Source: Proteles cristata cristata
Lineage: Eukaryota > Chordata > Mammalia > Carnivora > Hyaenidae
NCBI GenBank assembly: GCA_017311185.1
Contig: JAESUZ010001744.1
Span: forward strand, 65,001 to 129,000
DNA: 64,000 bases
Direction: 5' to 3'
Shown: positions 46,801 through 61,119 of the stretch, in pieces
Position numbering within the stretch: the stretch's first letter is position 1
Layout: the number at the start of each line of letters is the position of its first letter
Notes under the pieces: generated by a model
Told to the model about the DNA's origin: nothing
The model's database searches: none
The model's input: only the letters and a program-made list of their open reading frames with translations
Program-made: the position numbers and the translations under genes

Positions 46801-48739
46801 AAATTAATCAACTAACTGTCATGTTTTAACCTCTTAAATATTACTGGGAAGTGCACATCTGTCTTATTACCTACAATATTTTACATTATCTGTTTGTTTG
46901 GCTGTCTCTCTTATGGGACTTGGGGTCTTTGTGGGTAGGGAAAATCAGATTCATCTTGATGTCTCCAGTGTTTATTGAATAACCATATCAGCAAATGACT
47001 GGATTGGGGATTCTAATTTAAAAGTCCAAGATCTGGTGTTTCACTTTTAAACTCATATACTTTGTAGCAAAGTTTCCAGTCATAAAATTCCTTCCAATAA
47101 TGTATTTAAAATGATGAATCAAGAGATAAAATAATCTACAACTTATTTCCATAACATATATTTACTGTGTAAGATATGAGCATTTTGTTCCTTTAACATG
47201 AAACACAAAATCGTTTTAAAGGGTCATTTTGATAGTGCTATAATGCTATGAGTTCTGACACATATAATAATTCAAAACATATTCAAAAACACAGATAACA
47301 GTGTATCTACAGAGTGCTACATTTTAAAATAAGATTTTATCTAGAACTCTCTTCCCTCAGTTCAAATTATTGTCTCGTTAATAAATTAGCTTTCTTGAAA
47401 ATATATTTGTCTTAATTTCTAAGCCAAAATCACAAATTAATAATGCAGGAAACTTCCCTTCTGGAAATGTCTATAATGAAATAATGCTTTTTCTTAATAA
47501 CCTAGAAAACTGAGGTTTTAAAAAGATGCATTGTAGCATTTACAGATGGTAGAAAATTTAGATTTTCAAGAGCCATCTGTTGATGAAAACTTTAACTGGC
47601 TGTTTGTTGGCACTTGTTTCAGGATAAATCATTTCAATTTTGTACACATTTTAGCAAAGTAATTTCATAAAATTTAACTCTAGATACTACTATCAAGTGT
47701 TAATAGAACAAACATTAGAATGTTATGCCGGTAGTCTTAGAGCTAAAAAATGTTCTGTGACAGAGTTCACCTTAAATTTTTACTTTTTAGTAAGGATATT
47801 ATAATTTTAAAAAATTTTTCCATGCCAAGGCTCTGACTATATCATGCCAAAGTAACTATCTCAATAATGAATTTGATAAGCTCAGAAAAACTGCATTGAT
47901 GTTTTTTAAAAAAATCAATTTTTAACTTTAAATTAAAGCAAATAACAAAAAAAAAGCCAAAGCACTGTTTAACCAAAATTTGAAAATTCTTTTATATCTA
48001 ACATTAGTATCTCTAAGGTTGAAGTATATTTAGTTTTACTTTAGTTTATAAGATTACAAATTTTTTAATGAATATGAATATTAGCTCACAAGTGACATTC
48101 CACATTTTTTAAATTTATAAAAATAATAATAACATAAATAATTTATGACATTTTCCTTCATTATCCTCTGGATTTACTATCTTTTTCAGTATACTGAAAC
48201 ATCAAATGACATTGACATACAAAATGTCATTGAAAGTTGTGTCTAAATACCTTTCCTAAGTGCTGCATTTTAGCACTGAAAATTTGTTGGACCTTTGAAG
48301 TATCTTCTATTACCTATGTCAGAGCAATATTGGCTTATAGATCAATCTCTTTCAGCATATACTATGCTTTATCCTTCCAAATTATTCTCACACTCACGAT
48401 TTAAAGAAACTGAAGATGGAAAGATCATTAGGACTTATACCTTTTGAACTTTGAGATATGCAGCATTCAGTGAAATCTATGTAATTTTTGAGATGTAACT
48501 TTAAATATTAATCATGTAAACACAAGTTTGTACTGAGATTCTATTCTGAGGTAGCAATTCAGTCATCTTTCCTATTGGAGGAACTATCTTGTAAAATTTT
48601 AAATACTTATTAAATAATTAAGTAATTTCTTATTATTCAAGCAATTCAAAGTAATAAAATCATTTTCTCATTGTTATATACTTTATTTGTTCATTGCAGT
48701 GAATTATTGTTTAATAAAAAACAACTTTTATTACTTCTT

Positions 48740-49075
48740 TTATAACAGAAGTGGTTTCCTTTCACCTACATATTTTCTACTCGTTTTGCACCTTCTCTAT
48801 GAAAGCTTGTCTGACCGTGAACTTCAACCACGCACACTTTTTTCTAAATCTTAATTCATTTCAAAATAATAATCTTCATGTCTTTGGAATCACAGATCCC
48901 TCGGAACTTATTTCATAACTATTGTGCACAAATGTTTTGTACTTTGTCACCCTACTTTCTTTCTACTGTGAAACTGGAATGCTCCTTATGGCCATAGGCC
49001 ATGTGGTTAATTTCATCATACTTTGTCTCAGCACCAGCACTGAACAATGCACAGAACAAGTAATTAAAAAATACT
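48740..49075 (+). mobile_element. L2 LINE 3' fragment
   Basis: GAAAGCTTGTCTGACCGTGA, then ATTGTGCACAAATGTTTTGT, ACTGTGAAACTGGAATGCTC and GCACTGAACAATGCACAGAA follow the usual L2 3'-end order ('ccttccctgacc', 'tgtgagctcct', 'cctagcacagtgcctgg'). Confidence 0.58.
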
Positions 49076-50044
49076 TTCTGATTTAACTTATGGTTTTGCT
49101 GAGGGTTTATTGCAACTAATTTTATGTCAGAAGAACAAGTGTGTGGGGCAAACAGTATTCAGTCTCTAATAGGCATTGGCATAAGTGATCGTAACTCTGG
49201 CAAACATCATGCTGCCAGTCTAAAAGAAAACAGCTGGCCAAGAACCAACAAATTGAAATTCTCAGTATTTTTCAAGGGTAAACCCAGGGTAAATTAAAGC
49301 TCTGAAGTCTACTAAAACAAGAATAACTAAAACATGTAATTTATACTTTTTTCTCCCTGTCAACTAAATAGGCATGGTTTTAGAAGCATAGTTTAATCCA
49401 AAAAGCAGATGTAGTTTTTCCTTATGATACTGAGTAGAGCCAACTGGCTTGCACAGCACTTTTCCCCCTGTGGTTATTAGAAGTGGCAGGTTGAAAGAAC
49501 TAAGAATTATAATTTCGGGACATGGCAATAGATGCAAAGAACTGAGTTCCAATCATTCAGAGGAAATAGAAAAAAAAATTAGAGAAAGAATAAAAGACAT
49601 TTAAGGGAAGAGTACTGATATTTTAAAAAATGATGCATTATGAAATAAGCAGGGACAATACCAAAGAGCAAGTGTTAGAAGTCCCTACATAGATCTTTAA
49701 TATGTATGTAAAGGGCTCTTACATGTTAACTAGATCAATTTCAATTCAACAGATTTATTAGACATTTGCTATCATTTGATTACCCTTCTTGATAATACAT
49801 AAGTTCCTTCCTCAAAGAACCCAAGAGATATCACATTTTTCTGGTATGATGGCTTGAGTAACTATAATTTTTGACTGTATAGACTCTTCTGGATAGGCCT
49901 ACAGATTTCAGCTCCTACATGGGTCAGATGACTTCTAACTCATTTCTGTATACATACCACATAGATTAGCACCTGCTACTCCTTAGCTACTTTTTGGGAT
50001 TTTTATGTACAGGAATGTAAGATTCAGATGGGTAGAGTATATAC

Positions 50045-50225
50045 ATTTGTAGTCAGAAAAACCTCACTCCGAGTCCAACATGACACATTCTAGCTGTATA
50101 ATGTAGTGGAAGTGCATAAATTTTAAGACTCTTTTGGTTTTGAATTTTTTATATTTAAATTGAATTTATGTAAAGCAGTACACTTAATACCTGGCATTAA
50201 TTAGACATTCAATAAAAGGACTTAT
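50045..50225 (+). mobile_element. MIR SINE
   Basis: AGTCAGAAAAACCTCACTCC, GACACATTCTAGCTGTATAA, then GTAAAGCAGTACACTTAATA, CCTGGCATTAATTAGACATT and CAATAAAAGG match the MIR core and 3' end in order. Confidence 0.65.
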
Positions 50226-50939
50226 TATTAATAATAACAAATCTAAAGGCATCTCAGAATTTGATCTTATAGTGAAGAAGACATATGAAATTCCAGTTTT
50301 CTTCTGGGTCCCAAAGAAAGGTTATAAAAGTCCTGGTAAACTGAGTAATCCAAGCTTGTTTTTGCTAACAAAGTCCAAAGTGCGTAAATAGAATCACACT
50401 GTGGCAGAGTCCTCAGTAGGAATTTTCTATCTTGAATGGTGAAGGAGCTAAACACCTCACAGAGTTTGGATTATCAGTGAGAATCTTACACACTTACAAT
50501 TCACATCAACAGCTAGGTTTAATACAGAATGGGGCAGTTCAGTTTCAGTTTAGGTATTCAAGGGACCAGTAAGGAAAATGAAAATTTGAGCATATATTAA
50601 AGACCTTGTGACTGTAGGCAATAAACTGAGAATAAGCTGAAACATTTCATAACTACTTCTCTCCTATGTATTGTGTTATATATCAGGAATTCAACAGTAT
50701 TTAACAAGAAACGCAGGGTATTTTTCTTGAAATTTGGTTCATTATGTAGCTAAATCTAGTGTGGAATGCATAATTATATTTAAGTGTGGGTGCCAGGAAT
50801 CACATGTTCTTTGTGCCTCATAAGATCACAATTGCGCCAGGAAAGGAAAGCAAAAATATGGGACTCTTGTGTATATACTAGAGGCTTTCAAAGGGCTCAG
50901 TGATAACAAAGATAACAGCAATTATAAGAGCAACTAAAA

Positions 50940-51655
50940 TGTTGAGTGTTTATCAAATATATGCCACACACTGTTTTGTGTTCTTTACCTATACTAACTT
51001 ATCTATCATCACCAGAACTCTATAAATTAAGTCTTGTTATTTTCCTCATTAGTCAGGGTTCTCTAGAGAAACAGAATCAATAGAGTATTTATAGGGATAT
51101 ATACACATAAGAGGAGATTTGTTACAAAAATGGACTCACATGGTTATGGAGAAGTAGAAGTCCCATGATCTGCCTTCCATAAATTTGAAGACCAGGAAAG
51201 CCTGTTGTATGATTCGGTCCAGGTTAACAGGACTAAGATTGGGAAAGAGGAGGATAGATGTCATAGGTCCTGGTCTGAATCTGAAAGCCCAAGAACAAGG
51301 ATCACAAAAGTTTAAGGGCAGAAAACAATGGATGTCTCAGCTCAAGTAGAGAGAAAAAATTAGACCTTCCTCTGCTTATTTGCTCTATTCAGGCTCTTGG
51401 CAGATTGGATGATGCTCACTTGCATCTTACATTGGTGAAGGAGATCTTTACTTGGTCTACTGACTCAAAGGCTGATATCTTCCAGAAACACCCTCACAGA
51501 CACATCCAAATACAAGATTTTACTAGCTATATGGGTATCTCTTAGTCCAGTCATGTTGACACCTGAAATTAACCAACAAATTATCCATATTTTACATATC
51601 GGTAAACTGAGGATTAGATACAGTAAATAATTTTCTCAAGGTTAATACTAGGTAA
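50940..51655 (-). mobile_element. MIR SINE, antisense, split by an L1 3' end
   Basis: Left part 50940-51042 (TGAGTGTTTATCAAATATAT, CACACACTGTTTTGTGTTCT) and right part 51591-51655 (TATTTTACATATCGGTAAAC, TTTCTCAAGGTTAATACTAG) make one antisense MIR once the L1 block between them is removed. Confidence 0.7.
51043..51590 (-). mobile_element. L1M-type 3' end, antisense
   Basis: Begins TTAGTCAGGGTTCTCTAGAG (reverse complement of an L1M-type terminus), continues CATGGTTATGGAGAAGTAGA, CCAAGAACAAGGATCACAAA, TGATGCTCACTTGCATCTTA, CAGAAACACCCTCACAGACA and TCCAGTCATGTTGACACCTG. Family name is by memory of the consensus; the split MIR shows it is an insertion. Confidence 0.68.
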
Positions 51656-52940
51656 ATAAATAAATAATAAATGATTTTGAAATGATTTCATAAATTTGAA
51701 CACATCTTGGGGGATAGGAGTAGATAATTGGTCTAGTCTCTCGGGAGAAATCTTTGCTCTTGCTAGAATGAATTATATATTTCTTTATATTTAATGTAAG
51801 CTCATAGTTCATACTAAACTTCAATAATTAATATCTGATAACTCTAGATTATCTTATTACTATTACATTTTGATTGTATTTGGATTACATGTTATATCAT
51901 AAAAACAAGGAATTTTAAAAAATCTTCTTTTAATTATCTAAATTTGAGATAGAGGAATCATGTTGGCTTCTGGTAGCCTCTCAGTCACTCAGGAAATGTA
52001 GATCACTAGTGAGATACACAACAAAGCATTTAATTTATGGAGACTGATGGATAGTACCCCTCCAAGAATGTCCTAGCAAAGGTCTAACATAAGAATCCTT
52101 AAACATTTGCATCTTAACCTGGGCCACAAGGAGGCTTTTCTCCATAAAGTGGGGCCAGATTACTTCTCATTGCTGGGATTTTTCTGTTTCCACATTTCTC
52201 AGAATCTAGACTCAATTATTCATAGAACCCAGTGAGAAAAAGATGTTATCTTATCTCTACAATTTATATTTTCTTCTCTATGATCTATTTCTTCCCATAA
52301 TTATTGGCATGGGGAAAGTTCACTCTATGTTGAGCAAACCCCAATTTCTACCTTTAGGTATATGAGTAGCCCAATGCTCCAGCCAAAGATTCATATAGTT
52401 ACCACACATAGATGTCAAAATATTGCTTTTACATTAATATAATAAGATGCGAACGATTTTAAGAAAAACCAATTATATTTAAATACATGGGCTTTATGCT
52501 TTAAATAAATACACATGGCGATGTGTCCAATTAGAATCATATTTTCAAAGAAGTTACAGGATAAACAATATTTCAGGTTTTTCTAACATTGTTATTATAT
52601 TAAAAGAAGCCGAAAAGATTTCTATTTCACAGGTACTGCTACTAGATTGGAAGTTAGAGAAAATAAAGATAAAATTGTTTTACCCAAAATTGTTCTACCT
52701 TTCCCCTAGCATTTTACCTTCAAACCCTATGAGGGTGCTTGCAATCCTGGTTATCAACTTTAGTAAAGAAACAAATAAGAGTTCTCTAAGCATCTACATG
52801 TAAAGGGGCCTGAAAATAACTGACAATATTGAGAAATAAAGAGGTTTTAGGAACAAGAAAGTCTTTTCAGTTATTTATATTAGATAATGAATATAGCATC
52901 TCAAAACCCTAAGGAAGCTTACTATCCATATATAAAGGTG
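51656..52940. other. Unassigned intergenic DNA
   Basis: No gene or clear repeat between the MIR and the left end of the Tigger element. Confidence 0.5.
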
Positions 52941-53991
52941 TATTTGACCCTTGAACAACATGGATTTCAACTACCAGTGTCCACTTATACACAGATTCTT
53001 TTTCAATAAATATATTGATACATTCTTTGCAAATGTGCAATAAATTGAAAAAGCTTGAACATGACATAGTCTAGATATATTTAAAAAATAAGAAAAAGGT
53101 TGGCTATGAATTCATAAACATGTAGGTTGCGGTCTATTTTGTCATTTACTACCATAAAATATACATAAATGTATTATGAAAGTTAAAATTTATCAAAACA
53201 CACATGTAAACACCCACTGTAGATGCTGCCATTTGCAGTTGAGAGAAATTTAAACAAATGTAAAAATGCAGTATTAAATCATAACTGCATTAAATTAACT
53301 GTGGTACACATTGTACTACTACATAGCCACCCCCAGTTACTACTGCAGTGAGCTCAAGTGTTGCCAAATATCAGCTTAAAACAACATGTGACACTAATCT
53401 GCTCCACGTGAGCAATTCATCTCTCCAGTAAGTTGTGTATCACAGTAAAAAGGGATATCTTGTGATTCTTGCATATTTTCCATCATGTTTAAGACGATTC
53501 CATAAATGCTGAATAACACCAGGGGGCCCATATGAAGTGCCACTAGTGATGTTGGACGCGCTCCCAAGAATCAGAGAAAAATTGTGACATTACAAGAAAA
53601 AGAATGGCGTGGTGTGTACCAGAGATTAAGGTCTGCAGCTGTAGTTTCTTGCCATTTTGAGATAAGGGAATCCAGTGTAAGGATAATTGTAAAAAAAAAA
53701 AAAAAAAGGAAATTCATGAAGCCATCACCATACTTACTCTAGTAGGTGAGAAAACCTTGTATTTTTGCAACATACCTTGTATCTTATATTGAAATTGTAG
53801 TTTTTATGTGAGTTCAGGATTACTATAAGAAAGGTGTACCTATAGCTCCCCCCCCCACCCACCCACTTGGTTCCTACAGTCAGGCCTCTGGGATGGGAGC
53901 TGCAGACATCCTGGTTTGGGATCCAGGTCTCGCCCCTGCGGTGGTGTGTGGAGGGCCCGCAGGCGCTCCTGAGTGGGGGCCTCGGGGCTAG

Positions 53992-54603
<612 letters not shown>

Positions 54604-54617
54604 TGAGCAGGGGAGGG

Positions 54618-55067
54618 TGTGGGAGCCCGACAGTGACCACAAGAAAGCCTGGTTAGGGACGCGGGATGTGCCTGCACACGGGGCTCCCTGCCTGGGCAAA
54701 GCATGCCTGCAAACAGGGTGCTCTGCCAGGAGGCCTGCACACAATATCCAAGTTTAATGGTCCGCTCGCAAACGAGGGAACATGCCCTCCTTAGAAATAA
54801 GGAAGAGGCTGGAATTGTGAGCAGGCCTCTTAGTAAACATGTTGTGGTCACTTTCTCCCTTTGCTCCCCCCTGTCCTTGAAATGTGTTTGGCTACTTGCC
54901 CTTAATTGGTAAAGGAATGCATCTTGTAAATTTCAGTTTGTATCCAGTTACCGGGGTATAAAATAAACCGCAAGAGGGGCTTGCGTAGAATTGTTCCTCC
55001 GGCTGGAGTTGTGTCTCTGTTTGTCTTTTGTGTGTGTCTTGTCCTTTGTGTCATTTCGTCCGCAACA
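54618..55067 (+). mobile_element. Solo retroviral LTR (450 bp)
   Basis: Begins TGTGGGAGCC and ends CCGCAACA, with TGT/ACA inverted ends. It is flanked by the 5-bp duplication GAGGG at 54613-54617 and 55068-55072. A TATA-like and polyadenylation-like element sits at 54957-54967, followed by a short GT/CT-rich R-U5-like stretch (GTCCTTTGTGTCATTTCGTC). No internal retroviral sequence, primer-binding site or coding region is present, so it is a recombined solo LTR. Orientation is inferred from the TATA/AATAAA position. Family not identified; an ERV1-like LTR is possible. Confidence 0.85.
54957..54967 (+). promoter_or_regulatory. TATA box overlapping AATAAA in the solo LTR
   Basis: TATAAAATAAA: a TATA box whose 3' half is also a canonical AATAAA polyadenylation signal, about 100 bp before the LTR 3' end. 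Position fits a U3/R boundary. Activity cannot be judged from sequence. Confidence 0.6.
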
Positions 55068-55225
55068 GAGGGTCAGAGAGAGAGGGAGACACACAAAATC
55101 TGAAGCAGGCTCCAGGCTCTGAGCTGTCAGCACAGAGCCCAACATGGGGGTCGAACCCAGGAACTGTAAGATCATGACCTGAGCTGAAGTCGGACAGTTA
55201 ACCGACTGAACCACCCAGGTGCCCC

Positions 55226-56664
<1,439 letters not shown>

Positions 56665-56824
56665 TTTATGTCACTATATAGTAATTTGCATTTCTTTAAT
56701 TTTTATTTTCTTGGAATCCTGCAGCATACTTTTACATGGTTGCTTTTCATTACATTTTTACATAAAGGGAATCCCCAAGTTTATCCTTGTGTGGCTGCTT
56801 ATAGATTTATTTGAATTGTGAATT

Positions 56825-57050
56825 CTTTTTTTTTTAATTTTTTAAATGTTTTATTTATTTCTAGGAGAGAGAGAGACAGCGCGAGCAGGGGAGGGTCAGA
56901 GAGAGAGGGAGTCACAGACTGAAACAGGCTCCAAGCTCTGAGCTGGCAGTCAGCACAGAGCCCGCCGCGGGGCTCGAACCCACAAACCGCGAAATCATGA
57001 CCTAAGCGAAAGTCGGACGCTTAACCGACTAAGCCACCCAGGCGCCCCAT
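56825..57050 (-). mobile_element. CAN-SINE, young subfamily
   Basis: CpG-rich copy (CCCGCCGCGGGGCTCGAACC; GTCGGACGCTTAACCGACTA) with young signature GAGTCACAGACTGAAACAGG. Flanks TGTGAATTCTTT and TGTGTTAATTCTTC are an imperfect duplication. Confidence 0.94.
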
Positions 57051-57060
57051 GTGTTAATTC

Positions 57061-57720
57061 TTCTTTATTGCTGAGTGGTATTCCATTGGGTATATGTGCT
57101 GCCGTGTGTTTATTTATCTATTAATGGACATGTAGGTTGTTTTCAATGTTGAGCTATTACCAAAAGAACTATGAACACTCATATATAAGTAAATATGTGA
57201 GAGTAGAGTGTTGTTCATAGATGAAAGTTTAACTTTCTTAAGAATTGACCAAATTGGCTTCCAGTATGAGTATACCATTTTGTACTCCCACCAGACGAAT
57301 GTTAAGAATTCCTTTTGGCGGGGAACCTGGGTGGCTTAGTTGGTTAAGCGTCCGGCTTTCACTTGGGTCATGATCTCGCGGTTTGTGGGTTCGAGCCCCG
57401 CGTCGGGCCCTGTGCTGACTGTCAGCTCAGAGCCTGGAGCCTGTTTCAGAGTCTGTATCTCCCTCTCTCTCTGACCCTCCCCTGCTCACGCTGTCTCTCT
57501 CTCTCTCTCCTAGAAATAAATAAAAAAAAATATTTAAAAAAAAAGAATTCCTTTTGGAACACATCTTTGCCCATGATAGGTCTAGCCAGGCTTTTTAAAG
57601 TTAACAAATGAGTGTGTCATAGTCTTATTTCAATCTTCATTTCTGTCATAACTAGTGGTACTGAGTGTCTTTTTTATGTGCTTATTTACTCTTTTGGGGC
57701 AAAGAATCTAAACCTATTAA
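57061..57720 (-). mobile_element. L1 ORF2 3' fragment, antisense, within the retrocopy
   Basis: TTATTGCTGAGTGGTATTCC, ATTAATGGACATGTAGGTTG, then TTGTACTCCCACCAGACGAA before a SINE and TCTTCATTTCTGTCATAACT after it. It lies between the retrocopy's two target duplications. It could be part of the parental 3' UTR or a later insertion. Confidence 0.78.
57319..57542 (+). mobile_element. CAN-SINE with 15-bp TSD
   Basis: Perfect AAGAATTCCTTTTGG at 57304-57318 and 57543-57557. Young-type tail (CTCCTAGAAATAAATAAAAA) but older 'ttcagagtctgtatctccc' middle, so it is transitional. Inserted in the antisense L1 fragment. Confidence 0.96.
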
Positions 57721-58060
57721 CTTCTTTATTACCTAATTATTTTATTAGTTAATTTTAGACTATTTGGGATTTAGAGAAAAATTGCTAATGTAGTACAGGG
57801 AGTTCCCATATTCTGTACACCCAGTTTTCCCTACTCTTAACATGTTACATCAAGGTAGCACATTTCTTGCAACTGATAAATGAATCTTCATACATTATTG
57901 ATAACAAAACTCATGCTTGATTTATATTTCTTAAAGTTTTTACCAAGATTCATTTTCTGGTCCAGGATCCCTTCTAGGTTATCACATTGCACTTAGCCCT
58001 AACGTGTTCTTAGGCTCCCTGCAGTTGTGATGGTTATCCTTGTTTTTAGTAACCTCGAGA
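57721..58060. mobile_element. Possible L1M fragment
   Basis: GAGTTCCCATATTCTGTACA, CCAGTTTTCCCTACTCTTAA, TTCTGGTCCAGGATCCCTTC and GTTATCACATTGCACTTAGC match a motif set that I associate with ancient L1M elements. Orientation was not resolved. Confidence 0.5.
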
Positions 58061-58064
58061 GCTT

Positions 58065-58567
58065 TTTTTTATTATTGTGATAATATATGTATAACGTAAA
58101 ATTTACCCTTCTAACCATTTTTCAGTGTATACCTTAATGGCCTTAAGTACAATTACAATATTGTACAAATACAATATTGTATCACCGTCACCACTATTTC
58201 TAAAACTTGTTCATCATTCTAAGTAGAAATTCCACCCAATAAATGATTAATTCCCATGTCTCACCCCATCTTCGCCTTTGTAATCTGTATTAGAATCTCT
58301 GCCTTTAGAGATTCTAATCTAGAATTTTCTTATTCTAGGTATGTCACATAGGTGAAATCCTATAATATTTGTCCTTCCATGTCTGGCTCTTTTAAACCAT
58401 TTGCAAGGTTCATTCCTGTTGTAATAATATGTATGAGACTTTCCTCTTTAAGACTAAATAATATTACATTGTATATTTTTGCCACTTTTTGACTTGCCAC
58501 TCATTTGTTGATAGATGTATGAATTGTTTACACCTTTTGGTATTGCCAGAAATACTGCTGTGAACGT
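58065..58567 (-). mobile_element. L1 3' UTR/ORF2 end, antisense, ending at the retrocopy poly(A)
   Basis: AAATTTACCCTTCTAACCAT, CAGTGTATACCTTAATGGCC, ATATTGTATCACCGTCACCA, GGTGAAATCCTATAATATTT, TTGTTGATAGATGTATGAAT, AATACTGCTGTGAAC. The plus-strand poly(A) directly after it cannot be this antisense L1's own tail, which supports the view that it was the 3' part of the retroposed RNA. Confidence 0.75.
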
Positions 58568-58617
58568 AAAAAAAAAAAAAAAAGAGAGAAAAGAAAGAAA
58601 TGAAGGTGTACCTATAG

Positions 58618-60143
58618 ACTCCACTAAGATTTGAGGAAAACTGGAATGATTATATGACAACTTAAAGCAAAAGGAAGGTGAAGGATCTAAAATTGGAGAA
58701 TTTAATGCCAGCAAAGGATGGTTTGATAATTTCAAAGAGGTTTGGCTTATAAAATGTCAAGATAACAGAAAAACCAATTTCTTCCCACCAAGAGACAGCA
58801 GTCAAGTTCCCAAACACCATTATAAAAATCAGTGAAGAGAAAGGGTATCTTCCTGAATAGGTTTTTAATGCAGATGAAAGTATACTATTCTGAAGAAAAA
58901 TATCACACAGGACAATTGTAAGGAAGAGAAGCAAGCACTGGGACTTAAGGCCAGAAAGGACAGACTAACTCTACTGTTTTGTGAAAATTGCAGTCTGGCT
59001 TATGCTCAGGACTGCCCTTATTTATCAGGCTGCTAAACCCCAAACTTTGAAGGGAGAAGATAAGCAACAGCTGCCAGTTTTTTGCTTGCACAACAAGAAG
59101 ACCCGGGCAATGGCACCATTTTCTATGTATTGGTTCCATCGATGCTTTGTAGCTGAAGTCAATCAGCACCTTGCTAGCAAGCAACTGCCTTCTAAAATTG
59201 GTTTAATATTGGACAATGCCACTGGCATTGAACCCCATGAGTTCAACATTGAGGATGTCAAAGTTCATGGGTCTACTTCCCATGAAACACAACATTTCTA
59301 ACTCATCCTCTATATCAGAAGTCACAATGACCTTTAAATTTCACTACAGATGATACTCCCTGAAAAGGATTGTCAATGTTATGGAAGAGAACCCTAATAG
59401 AACATCATGAAATTATGGCATTGAAGATGCCATTGTTATAAAAAATAAATTAAAAAATAAAAACTATGAAAACCATCAAGCCCAAACAATACATTTTGGC
59501 TGGAGAAAACTGTGTCCAGATGTTGTGCATGACTTGACTTCACAGGATTTACATCCGAGCCAATCAAGGCTTGAAAGAGACTGTGGATAAGGTGAAAAAA
59601 AAACTGGAGGGTGAAGGGCTTTAATATATGAATCATGGAGAATTCAAGAGCTAATAGACACCATGCCAGAGGAATAACAGAAGACAATGTGATGAAGATG
59701 AGTGCTTTCCTGAACCAGTGCTGGACACTGAGGAAGAAAATATAGAAGAAACACTGGCAGAAAGCAAAGTGACTTTAGAGAATCTGGCAGAAGGGTTCCA
59801 ATTATTCAAGACTTCCTTTATGACATGGACTTGTCTATGATTTGGCACTGATACAAAGACACTAAAACAAGTGGTGGAAAAAAAGTGTTGGTACTGTATA
59901 GGCACATTTTTGGATGAATGACAAAGCAGAAAACTCAGAAAGAAATTATGATGCATTTCTATAGTTACCGTGGGTATGCCTGCCTCTCCTGCCTCACCTT
60001 CCCCCACCTCCACACCTTCTGCCTCTGTCATGCCTGTGACAGCAAGACCAAATCCTCCTCTTCCTCCTTCTTCTCCACCTACTCAATATGAAAATGAGGA
60101 GGATGAAGATCTTTATGATGATCCACTTTTGCTTAAAGAATAG
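58618..60143 (+). pseudogene. Tigger1 transposase remnant (DDE domain and acidic tail)
   Basis: Downstream part of a Tigger transposase whose upstream part lies before 53845. The first catalytic Asp is in FNADES (codon 58873-58875), preceded by an in-frame TAG at 58858. The second is in LILDNATG (codon 59212-59214), in the same frame. The open stretch 58981-59301 includes KQQLPVFCLHNKKTRAMAPF and YWFHRCFVAEVNQHLASKQL. A decayed C-terminal part follows (EENIEETLAESKVTLENLAE), then a Pro/Ser-rich and acidic end (MPASPASPSPTSTPSASVMP). Stops and frameshifts make it inactive. Intact relatives cut and paste at TA sites. Confidence 0.9.
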
Positions 60144-60247
60144 TGAATAATCATCACAGCATACGTCATGACATATGTCAATAGACTCGTCTGTCGTGCA
60201 TGTGTGTGCTTTCATGTGAAAATGTAATAACTGTACAACAAGAACTG

Positions 60248-60256
60248 TATCATCAC

Positions 60257-60297
<41 letters not shown>
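60248..60297. repeat. (ATC)n microsatellite
   Basis: About 16 ATC/CAT units near the end of the Tigger coding remnant, probably an expansion of a short CAT stretch after insertion. Confidence 0.94.
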
Positions 60298-61119
60298 CTG
60301 GCTAAGTATTTGTCATGTACAGCATTATGTGCAAGTTTTGTGTGGAAGGGGATAGCCTATCCTTATTTAGGCACAAGGTCAGCAATATGTAATATGAAAT
60401 TAATAATGCATTAATTTTCTTACTGTTTTATAACTGCGCATTCAAAGAATTACATTACCATACAGTATACCTCTCTCTCATAAAGGGAAAAACTGCACAT
60501 CAGCATATCACCACAGGTAAACAGCTTTTTAAAATATTCAACAATGTTTCTAATACTGTATTATGAATATTATTGTAATACTCTATGCCATAAAAATTTT
60601 ATAACAAGTTATTAGTTAGTGTTGAGTCTAGGCTTCCATGAAGCAATCTTTTTAATTACTCTAGGCTACCAGAAAGCAATCATATTGCTGCTTCTTCATT
60701 GTCAATGCATGAATTGTTACACCTATAAATAAATATGAATCTCTCTCTTCTTCACGTTATTTTTTCATTTTGGACATCTAGTGTTAGTAATATGTGTAAG
60801 ATCTACCATGTTTTCTATTTTATAAGAGAATATTGACATAAGTACTGACAATTTATCTTATAAACAGATGATATAAATTTACAATATCAATAAACACAGT
60901 ACAGTACTCTTGCTTATGATTTTCTTAATAACATTTTCTTTTCTCTAGTTTACTTTATTGTAAGAATACAGTACACAGCATATATAACATACAACATATG
61001 TGTTAATTGACTGTTATTGATAAGGATTCTAGTCAACAGAAGGCTATTAGTAGGTAGCCTACTCACTTCAACTGTGTTAGTTGATGTCTCTAACCCCTGC
61101 ATTGTTGAAGGGTCAACTG

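Larger units (their letters stand above)
45761..50044. other. Mostly unassigned intergenic DNA with relic LINEs
   Basis: Contains a trinucleotide tract (46219-46298), an L3/CR1 relic (46440-46800) and an L2 relic (48740-49075). The remainder is AT-rich and unrecognised. No SINE insertion was found from 45.8 to 54.4 kb. Confidence 0.55.

Noticed and set aside
58981..59301. Domesticated transposase gene (106-codon open frame with DDE motif)
   Set aside because: In-frame stops lie directly upstream (TAG at 58858 between the retrocopy junction and the first catalytic Asp) and frameshifts follow, so it is a decayed Tigger rather than an exapted gene.
60248..60297. Coding His/Ser-rich repeat
   Set aside because: The ATC run lies beyond the end of the decayed transposase frame and is a simple microsatellite.
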